A stretch of DNA of 5,647 nucleotides from DAOTXK01 sp034435395 (GTDB lineage: Bacteria; Chloroflexota; Anaerolineae; Aggregatilineales; Ch27), in contig DAOTXK010000345.1 in NCBI GenBank assembly GCA_034435395.1, positions 1 through 5,647 of the forward strand, given 5' to 3'. Numbering within the stretch: the first letter of the stretch is position 1; every line of letters begins with the position of its first letter. Made by a program: the position numbers and the translations under genes. Below are positions 1 through 4,732 of the stretch, piece after piece. The notes under the pieces were generated by a model, which ran no database searches, was not told the origin of the DNA, and saw only the letters and a program-made list of their open reading frames with translations.

Positions 1-288
1 CGCGGGCGACAGGATGATCGTCGCGCCGTTCTCGCCCCGGAAGAAGTACCCACGGAAATCCGCGCCCAGCCGTGAGGGGACCCGCACCTCCTCGGGAGCC
101 AGCCCATACTGTCCAGGAGACGGCCCGGGCGAGCAGACGGGGTGGGTCACGCCCCACATGGTGAGGAAACCCAACCCCGTCGGAACCAGGGTGACCACCA
201 GAAGCAAAGCCGCCAGCACAAGCCCGATACGTCGCTGCCAGCGGCGCAACAGACGCGGTGGCGAGTGGGCAGACTCAGATCGCTTCAT
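1..288 (-). CDS. Membrane-anchored alpha/beta-hydrolase-like protein, N-terminal 96 residues (runs off window)
   Basis: The gene starts at ATG 288-286 and continues beyond base 1, so only 96 residues are visible. Residues 1-20 are basic (KR near the start, then RRWQRR). Residues 21-45 form one hydrophobic segment (IGLVLAALLLVVTLVP onward), best read as an N-terminal membrane anchor or uncleaved signal. After it comes a short Pro-rich stretch with a single Cys (C52). Residues 66-96 read EEVRVPSRLGADFRGYFF, then RGENGATIILSPA. This resembles the first strands of alpha/beta-hydrolases of the type 'DG-x-L-x-G-W-F-(x)n-G-A-x-I-I-L', where the oxyanion-hole region follows; the usual HG is replaced here by SPA. 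The nucleophile and remaining triad lie outside the window, so the enzyme assignment is an inference. The start ATG shares its A with the stop TGA of the upstream COG2403 gene (TGATG), which implies translational coupling and co-expression. Confidence 0.6.
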   Translation of the reverse strand, partial: MKRSESAHSPPRLLRRWQRRIGLVLAALLLVVTLVPTGLGFLTMWGVTHPVCSPGPSPGQYGLAPEEVRVPSRLGADFRGYFFRGENGATIILSPA

Positions 289-1619
289 CACCCATCATAT
301 CGCTTGCCGAACTTATCGTGCAGAATATCCTTCAGTGTCGGGGCGCCGATCTCCTGTAATTCGTAGCGCACCCGCTGGTGGGGTTTATCGATGGTGATGA
401 TACGCCCCAGGTTTATCGGCGTGGCAATGAGGATCAGGTCGCACGGCGTGGCCCGGATGGTCGCCTCCAGATCGGCGCGCTGTTTGTCGCCGTAGCCCAT
501 CGCCGGCAGCAATGGCCCGGTGGACGGATACCTGGCGAACGTCTCCCGGATGGTATCCACCGCATAGGGGCGCGGATCGACGATCTCCGCCGCGCCGAAA
601 CGCCGGGCCGCCACCACCCCGGCCCCATAAGTCATCTCCCCGTGCGTCAGGGTTGGCCCGTCCTCGATCACCAGCACCCGCTTGCCCCGGATAGCGCCAG
701 GGTCTTCAACCGTGATCGGTGACGCCGCCTCGATCACGACGGCCTCCGGCGCAGCCGCATACACATGGTCCCGCACAACAGCCACATCATCCGGGTCCGC
801 CGTGTCGACCTTATTGATGATCACGACATCAGCCATGCGGAGATTGGTCTCCCCGGGATGATAGGTCAATTCATGGCCAGGGCGATGAGGGTCCACGACG
901 ACGATTTTAAGATCAGATTTGAAGAAGGGAAAGTCATTGTTGCCGCCATCCCACAAGACGATGTCCGCCTCCTGCTCCGCCTGGCGCAGGATCGCCTCGT
1001 AGTCCACACCGGCGTAAACCACCACACCACGATCGAGGTGAGGCTCATACTCCTCGCGCTCCTCGATAGTCACGTGGTTCCGGTCCAGGTCTTCAAAGGT
1101 CGCAAAGCGCTGCACCACCTGCTTCGTCAGATCGCCGTAAGGCATCGGATGGCGCACCGCAGCCACGGTGTACCCCATGGTGCGCAAGATATCGCTGACG
1201 CGGCGGGTGGTCTGGCTCTTGCCGCTGCCGGTGCGTACCGCGCACACGCTCACCACCGGCTTGCTGCTGGCCACCTGTGTACTCCAGGGACCCATCAGGC
1301 GGTAGTCCGCCCCTGCCGCCAACACAATGCTGGCCCGGTGCATAACGTAGGTGTGCGACACATCCGAATAGGCAAAAACCACCTCGGCAACATCATGGTC
1401 CCGAATCAACCGGGCCAGGTCTTCCTCTGGCAGGATGGGAATGCCATCAGGATACAGCTCGCCGGCCAACACCGCCGGATACGTCCGATCCTCAATGTCA
1501 GGAATCTGGGTCGCAGTGAAGGCGATCACTTCATACTGCGCGTTGCCGCGGAAATAGACATTGAAGTTGTGGAAATCGCGCCCCGCCGCGCCCATGATGA
1601 TCACCCGTTTGCGTGCCAT
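288..1619 (-). CDS. COG2403 P-loop GTPase, cyclic 2,3-diphosphoglycerate synthase family
   Basis: A 443-residue protein resembling the family that includes archaeal cyclic 2,3-diphosphoglycerate synthetase and many bacterial 'predicted GTPases'. Seen in the sequence: an N-terminal Rossmann-like start (RVIIMGAAGRDFHNFN, residues 5-20); a P-loop at 126-136 (CAVRTGSGKSQ, with Lys134 and Ser135, lacking the first Gly of the textbook Walker A); a Walker-B-like DIVLWDGGNND at 219-229; a guanine-specificity-like NKVD at 269-272; and EDGPTLTHGEM at 319-329, which I associate with this family. The archaeal enzyme uses ATP to close 2,3-diphosphoglycerate into the cyclic compound. That role is not established for bacterial members, so the substrate here is unknown. 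The ATG at 1619 was chosen over the in-frame ATG at 1673 because AGAGGAG lies 11 bases before it and the family's first residues begin there. The upstream ATG lies inside the terminator hairpin. The 3' end is coupled to the downstream hydrolase-like gene. Probably cytoplasmic. Confidence 0.85.
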   Translation of the reverse strand: MARKRVIIMGAAGRDFHNFNVYFRGNAQYEVIAFTATQIPDIEDRTYPAVLAGELYPDGIPILPEEDLARLIRDHDVAEVVFAYSDVSHTYVMHRASIVLAAGADYRLMGPWSTQVASSKPVVSVCAVRTGSGKSQTTRRVSDILRTMGYTVAAVRHPMPYGDLTKQVVQRFATFEDLDRNHVTIEEREEYEPHLDRGVVVYAGVDYEAILRQAEQEADIVLWDGGNNDFPFFKSDLKIVVVDPHRPGHELTYHPGETNLRMADVVIINKVDTADPDDVAVVRDHVYAAAPEAVVIEAASPITVEDPGAIRGKRVLVIEDGPTLTHGEMTYGAGVVAARRFGAAEIVDPRPYAVDTIRETFARYPSTGPLLPAMGYGDKQRADLEATIRATPCDLILIATPINLGRIITIDKPHQRVRYELQEIGAPTLKDILHDKFGKRYDG

Positions 1620-1630
1620 GTGGTCGTTTA

Positions 1631-1637
1631 CTCCTCT
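1631..1637 (-). promoter_or_regulatory. Ribosome binding site that decides the start of the COG2403 GTPase gene
   Basis: On the minus strand this reads AGAGGAG, ending 11 bases before ATG 1619-1617. It supports the shorter 443-residue product. The alternative in-frame ATG at 1673 would add 18 residues with no resemblance to the family, and its coding sequence would begin within the terminator hairpin. Confidence 0.65.
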
Positions 1638-1657
1638 GTCTGCAAAGCCTATACAAC

Positions 1658-1686
1658 AATGAAAAGGGCGCACTAATTGTGCACCC
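1658..1686 (-). terminator. Intrinsic terminator of the fabG-to-tatC operon
   Basis: Read on the minus strand, GGGTGCAC (1686-1679), loop AATTA (1678-1674) and GTGCGCCC (1673-1666) form a complete 8-bp stem with a single G-T wobble. TTTT (1665-1662) and the T-rich CATTGTTGT follow directly. The stem starts 50 bases after the tatC stop codon. The plus-strand reading has no T-run after the stem, so the signal is directional and belongs to the minus-strand operon. Confidence 0.8.
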
Positions 1687-1704
1687 AGACCAACAAATTG
1701 ACAA
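1676..1704 (-). promoter_or_regulatory. Possible promoter for the COG2403 GTPase/hydrolase pair, overlapping the terminator
   Basis: On the minus strand, TTGTCA (1704-1699, 5 of 6 to the -35 consensus) is followed after 17 bases by CACAAT (1681-1676, 4 of 6 to the -10 consensus). The predicted transcript would begin near 1669, inside the 3' arm of the terminator stem, so it would lack the 5' arm and could not form that hairpin. The -10 is weak and base composition here is locally AT-rich, so this is a tentative call. Confidence 0.3.
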
Positions 1705-1736
1705 CAAACGTTGGGTATATTGCCTAAGTCAGGCCG

Positions 1737-2528
1737 TCAGTTGTCGAATCCTCCCTGTCGATAGGCGATGCCGCTGAGCACAATGCTCAACGCATACAGC
1801 GCCAGCAATGGCCCCATCACCAGCGTCATGTTGAAGGGATCAATCGTCGGCGTGATCAGGGCCGCCAGGACCGCCGCCCCCACCACGGCCACCCGCCAGT
1901 TCCGCCGCAGCGCGCCCGGACCAACCAGCCCCATCCGGGAGAGGAGGTAGAAGATCAGGGGCATCTCGAAGCTCAACCCGATCCAAAACAGCAGCGAGGT
2001 CACAAACGCCACATACTGGTCGGCGGTCCACCCGACTTCGAAAATATCGCTCTGGAATTCGCTCAGAAAACGGAGCGCGGCTGGCATCAGAATAAACCAG
2101 GCGAAAGCCACCCCCGTCAAAAACAACATGGTGGTCGGCAGCAACGACCACCTCACCACGCGCCGCTCTTTGCGAGTCAGCCCTGGGGCGACGAACATCC
2201 AGAGCTGCCAGGTGATCCAGGGAGAGCCGATGATCGCCCCGGACAGCAATGCCACCCGGAAGTAAGTGACCACACCTTCCGTTGGCCCAAGCGTCTGCAA
2301 TCGCTCGCCAAACGGCGTCGTCAGGTATTCCAGGATGAAACCCGCAAACGCCAGCGAAAGGCCGGTGGTCACGGCCAGACCGAGCAACGCCCGGATCAAC
2401 CGGTCCCGCAGCTCGGCCAGATGATCCAGAAATCCCATCATCGCCGCTTCTTCGGCGGGGTCCCGTTCCGGCGGCTCGTACTTGGGCGGTTTCTTAACAG
2501 GCTTGGCCGGCTTTAATTGGGTGTCCAT
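1737..2528 (-). CDS. tatC: Twin-arginine translocase subunit TatC
   Basis: A 263-residue polytopic membrane protein, the Tat receptor that recognises the twin-arginine signal peptide. The cytoplasmic N-terminal motif FLDHLAELRDRL (33-44) contains the conserved His36, Glu39, Leu40 and Arg41. Six hydrophobic segments lie at about 45-69, 88-114, 131-153, 172-196, 211-226 and 234-256. The first cytoplasmic loop has KERR (120-123, with the signal-binding-type Glu121), and the fourth helix has FEMP (187-190, Glu188). Length is normal apart from a Lys/Pro-rich N-terminal extension of about 30 residues before MGFLDHL. Met30 or Met31 are alternative starts, but ATG 2528 is kept because it overlaps the end of the tatB-type gene by 16 bases in another frame, which suggests translational coupling (no good Shine-Dalgarno is visible). 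It is the last gene of the operon, followed by an intrinsic terminator. Confidence 0.96.
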   Translation of the reverse strand: MDTQLKPAKPVKKPPKYEPPERDPAEEAAMMGFLDHLAELRDRLIRALLGLAVTTGLSLAFAGFILEYLTTPFGERLQTLGPTEGVVTYFRVALLSGAIIGSPWITWQLWMFVAPGLTRKERRVVRWSLLPTTMLFLTGVAFAWFILMPAALRFLSEFQSDIFEVGWTADQYVAFVTSLLFWIGLSFEMPLIFYLLSRMGLVGPGALRRNWRVAVVGAAVLAALITPTIDPFNMTLVMGPLLALYALSIVLSGIAYRQGGFDN

Positions 2529-3016
2529 GCGTCATAACGTCCAGGTACGTTTTCCGCCGGGCCGGACGAATCGGAGGACTCTTCCTGGGCGATTGCTGCC
2601 GTCCCATCATCCCTGGTGGCGGCCCCGGTGCTATCAGCAACCCCGGCGGGTGTGGCTTCAGCCCGGGTATCGGGGGAGGAGGCTTCTTTGACTTCCTGAA
2701 TGACGTTCTCCACCGGTTTGAGGGCGTCTTCCACCGGCTTCTTCATCTCGTCAACGAGCTTATCCAGCGGGTTGGCCTTACGCAGCGCCCGTGGCTTGGT
2801 GAGCTCCTGTAACGTATCCACCACCTCAGGCTCGAGGCCCGCCTGCTCAAGTTCTCTCTTCAGGATCGCTGAGGTTTCCGCCCACATCGCCCGCAGCTTG
2901 GCCACATACTGGCCAGCAACGTACGCCCACCGCATCATCCGTTTGGGTCCGGCCACCACCAACATGAGCAGGAAAATAATCAGCAGTTCGGCAGCGCCAA
3001 TGCCAAAAATGTTCAT
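2513..3016 (-). CDS. tatB: Sec-independent translocase TatA/TatB-family protein (TatB-like)
   Basis: A 167-residue protein with the TatA/B plan. A very short N-terminus has Glu10 (FGIGAAELLIIF). One membrane helix spans about 9-22. A Gly-Pro hinge (AGPKRMMRW, 22-30) follows, then an amphipathic helix to about residue 55. A long charged region with coiled-coil tendency (about 46-110) leads to an acidic, Ser/Ala/Thr-rich disordered tail (112-167). The length, early Glu and long tail favour TatB over TatA, and adjacency to tatC fits the TatBC receptor complex at the cytoplasmic membrane. The A/B distinction is an inference. The start ATG (3016-3014) overlaps the nusB stop TGA (3015-3013) in an ATGA four-base overlap, and the 3' end overlaps tatC by 16 bases, so the three genes are translationally linked. 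No separate TatA is present in this window. Confidence 0.9.
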   Translation of the reverse strand: MNIFGIGAAELLIIFLLMLVVAGPKRMMRWAYVAGQYVAKLRAMWAETSAILKRELEQAGLEPEVVDTLQELTKPRALRKANPLDKLVDEMKKPVEDALKPVENVIQEVKEASSPDTRAEATPAGVADSTGAATRDDGTAAIAQEESSDSSGPAENVPGRYDAWTPN

Positions 3017-3465
3017 AGCTCTGTACCCACGTCCTGGTTGGAAAACATCGCCTTCACCCCTGCGGCGTTGTCGGCCAGGCTCCCCAGCACCCCATTCACA
3101 AACCGCGGTGAAGTATCCGAACCATAGATCTTGGCCAGTTCAACGGCTTCGTTAATCGCCACGCGCAGCGGCGCTGTCCTGGAGATCGCGATCTCCAGAA
3201 TCGCCATCCGCAGGATATTGCGGTCGATGATGGCCATCTGGTCGACCGGCCACTCTGGTGCATAGTGCTGAATCAACTCATCGAGAGCTTCCCGGTGGGC
3301 CAGCACACCGTTGACCAGTTGATAGGCAAAGGGCCGCGTGCTCTCCGGCAACGGATCGGCTTCCAGCAGGTTGGATAACACACCCGACACCTCATGGCCG
3401 GTACAGTCAATTTCATACAGGGCCTGGAGGGCGATGATCCTCGCCTGTCGCCGTGCTCCCAACAT
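3013..3465 (-). CDS. nusB: Transcription antitermination factor NusB
   Basis: A 150-residue all-helical RNA-binding protein of normal family length. NusB pairs with NusE (ribosomal protein S10) on boxA RNA to prevent premature termination, classically in rRNA operons. Family signatures are clear: RRQARIIALQALYE at 5-18 (Arg-rich RNA-binding start), WPVDQMAIIDRNILRMAILEI at 72-92, PLRVAINEAVELAKIYG at 99-115, and SPRFVNGVLGSL at 119-130. The start at 3465 lies six bases after the end of the Asp23-type gene, with a GAAGGG sequence inside the end of that gene as a likely ribosome binding site. The end overlaps tatB by four bases. An Asp23/Gls24 gene directly before nusB is a recurrent arrangement in Gram-positive-type bacteria, as far as I know, which supports both calls. 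Confidence 0.96.
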   Translation of the reverse strand: MLGARRQARIIALQALYEIDCTGHEVSGVLSNLLEADPLPESTRPFAYQLVNGVLAHREALDELIQHYAPEWPVDQMAIIDRNILRMAILEIAISRTAPLRVAINEAVELAKIYGSDTSPRFVNGVLGSLADNAAGVKAMFSNQDVGTEL

Positions 3466-3471
3466 CAGTCT

Positions 3472-3831
3472 TCACCCTTCGGTGGGCGGTTCAAACACGA
3501 CATCCTCGATATGGACGTTAACCGCCTTGATCTGCATGCCGACTATCTGGCGTATGGCGCGGGCAACCTCCTGCTGAACGGCATGGCTCACCTCGCGCAT
3601 GTTGACGCTGGCCTGAGTCACGATATACAGGTCCACCGTGACCGTCTGCCCATCGACCAGAATCTGCACCCCTTCCGCTGCTGGCGTGCGCCGCCAGAGT
3701 CGATCCACGCCACCGGGTACGGGGGCCATCCGCGCCACACCTTCCACCTGCAGGGCCGAGAGCCGCGCGATCGTCAACAGCACATCCGACGACACCGTCA
3801 CTCGGTCATCAGGATTCCGGGGGACCACCAT
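3472..3831 (-). CDS. Asp23/Gls24 family envelope stress response protein
   Basis: A 119-residue small protein with the Asp23/Gls24 (DUF322) fold pattern. It has an early helix carrying an 'IARLSALQVEGVARM' type motif (21-35), a Gly-rich turn (PVPGGVDRL, 38-45), then strands GVQILVDGQTVTVDLYIV (54-71). A long helix with NMREVSHAVQQEVARAIRQIVGM (77-99) and a final strand IKAVNVHIEDVVF (101-113) complete it. In Firmicutes, family members associate with the membrane or cell envelope and respond to alkaline or other envelope stress. The biochemical role is unknown. No membrane segment is seen here, so any membrane association would need a partner such as an AmaP-type anchor, which is absent from this window. 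The gene lies 33 bases after fabG, with AAGGGA about nine bases before the ATG, and six bases before nusB. It is clearly part of the operon. Confidence 0.9.
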   Translation of the reverse strand: MVVPRNPDDRVTVSSDVLLTIARLSALQVEGVARMAPVPGGVDRLWRRTPAAEGVQILVDGQTVTVDLYIVTQASVNMREVSHAVQQEVARAIRQIVGMQIKAVNVHIEDVVFEPPTEG

Positions 3832-3864
3832 GCCGTTCCATCCCTTGTGCTCTCACCTATCACT

Positions 3865-4614
3865 CTACCCCATTACCAGGCCGCCGTCCACTGATAACAC
3901 CTGGCCGGTGATATATCCGGCCCTATCGGAGGCCAAGAAAGCCACGGCATAAGCCACATCTTCCTCCGTTACCCAGCGGCCCAGGGGAATGGCTTCTTTC
4001 AGCCGGTTGAGCAGTTGCTCCGGCAGGCCAGAGGTGAGATCGGTGGGTACGTACCCCGGCGCAACCGCGTTGACCGTGATATTGCGGGAAGCAGCCTCGC
4101 GGGCCAGGGCCTTGGTCAGGCCGATCACACCCGCCTTGCTGGCGCTGTAGTTGGTCTGTCCTTCCTGCCCGGCGATGCCGCTCACACTGGCGATGTTAAT
4201 AATCCGCCCGTAACGGTTTTTCATCATGGGCCGGAAAACGGCCTTGCAGCAGTTCCAGGCGCTTTTGAGATTGGTGTTGATGACGATATCCCACTCTTCT
4301 TCTTTCATCCGCATGATCAACGTGTCCCGCGTGGTCCCCGCGTTGTTGACCAGGATATCCACTTTGCCATAAGCATCGGTCGCCGCCTGGATCAGCGCCG
4401 TCGCCTGCTCCAGGTTACTCACGTCCGCCTGGACCATCTGCGCCGTGCCGCCGTCCCTGACGATCTGGCTGACCACTTCCTCGGCAGCGCCAGCCGAATG
4501 GTGGTAATTAACGACCACCGTCGCTCCCTGGCGGGCCAGTTCAAGGGCAATGGCCCGGCCAATGCCTCGACTCGCCCCCGTGACAACCGCTACCCGGTCA
4601 GCCAATGGCGTCAT
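3865..4614 (-). CDS. fabG: 3-oxoacyl-ACP reductase FabG (classical short-chain dehydrogenase)
   Basis: A 249-residue Rossmann-fold reductase that converts 3-oxoacyl-ACP to (R)-3-hydroxyacyl-ACP with NADPH in fatty-acid elongation. The cofactor loop TGASRGIG is at 12-19, where Arg16 and the following basic residues suit NADPH. NNAG is at 90-93. The catalytic tetrad is complete: Asn115 (in NTNLKSAW), Ser143 (IASVSG), Tyr156 and Lys160 (YSASK). NAVAPGYVPTDLT (182-194) and the C-terminal ITGQVLSVDGGLVMG match FabG closely. Length equals the family norm. A close alternative is an acetoacetyl-CoA reductase (PhaB), because no other fab gene is adjacent. The start at 4614 follows GAGGGAG with a seven-base spacing. 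It is the first gene of a five-gene operon with a good promoter about 33 bases upstream of the start. Confidence 0.93.
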   Translation of the reverse strand: MTPLADRVAVVTGASRGIGRAIALELARQGATVVVNYHHSAGAAEEVVSQIVRDGGTAQMVQADVSNLEQATALIQAATDAYGKVDILVNNAGTTRDTLIMRMKEEEWDIVINTNLKSAWNCCKAVFRPMMKNRYGRIINIASVSGIAGQEGQTNYSASKAGVIGLTKALAREAASRNITVNAVAPGYVPTDLTSGLPEQLLNRLKEAIPLGRWVTEEDVAYAVAFLASDRAGYITGQVLSVDGGLVMG

Positions 4615-4621
4615 CCTGATT

Positions 4622-4628
4622 CTCCCTC
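4622..4628 (-). promoter_or_regulatory. Strong ribosome binding site of fabG
   Basis: On the minus strand this reads GAGGGAG, seven bases before ATG 4614-4612. It fixes the fabG start and matches the family's usual N-terminus. Confidence 0.7.
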
Positions 4629-4653
4629 ATCTGACTCTCCGATTGACCAGCTA

Positions 4654-4681
4654 ATGATAACCAGCGGCTATGGCGTGTCAA
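4654..4681 (-). promoter_or_regulatory. Sigma-70-type promoter of the fabG-Asp23-nusB-tatB-tatC operon
   Basis: On the minus strand a perfect TTGACA (4681-4676) is separated by 16 bases from TATCAT (4659-4654, 5 of 6 to consensus). The predicted start of transcription is near 4647, giving a leader of about 33 bases that contains the fabG ribosome binding site. This is the only strong promoter I see before the operon. It lies in the 118-base gap after the stop codon of the upstream secreted-protein gene. Confidence 0.7.
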
Positions 4682-4732
4682 GTAAAGGGAACGCGGTTCG
4701 GGCGACGGCACTGAATCGGCAGCCGCGACTGC

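Noticed and set aside
14..397. Plus-strand open frame across the start of the hydrolase-like gene.
   Set aside because: The minus-strand frame gives a coherent anchor plus hydrolase-like strand pattern. The plus-strand product is Arg/Pro/Ser-rich shadow sequence.
1671..1673. In-frame ATG 54 bases upstream as the start of the COG2403 gene.
   Set aside because: It lies within the terminator hairpin and adds 18 residues unlike the family. A proper ribosome binding site precedes the ATG at 1619.
765..1676. Long plus-strand open frame (303 codons) antisense to the COG2403 GTPase gene.
   Set aside because: It lies almost entirely opposite a gene with clear family motifs, and its translation is His/Arg/Ala-rich without recognisable domains. 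High-GC codon use in the real gene suppresses antisense stops.
1698..1721. Plus-strand TTGACA followed by TATATT, suggesting an antisense promoter into tatC.
   Set aside because: The spacing is only 12 bases, too short for a sigma-70 promoter, and no plus-strand gene follows.
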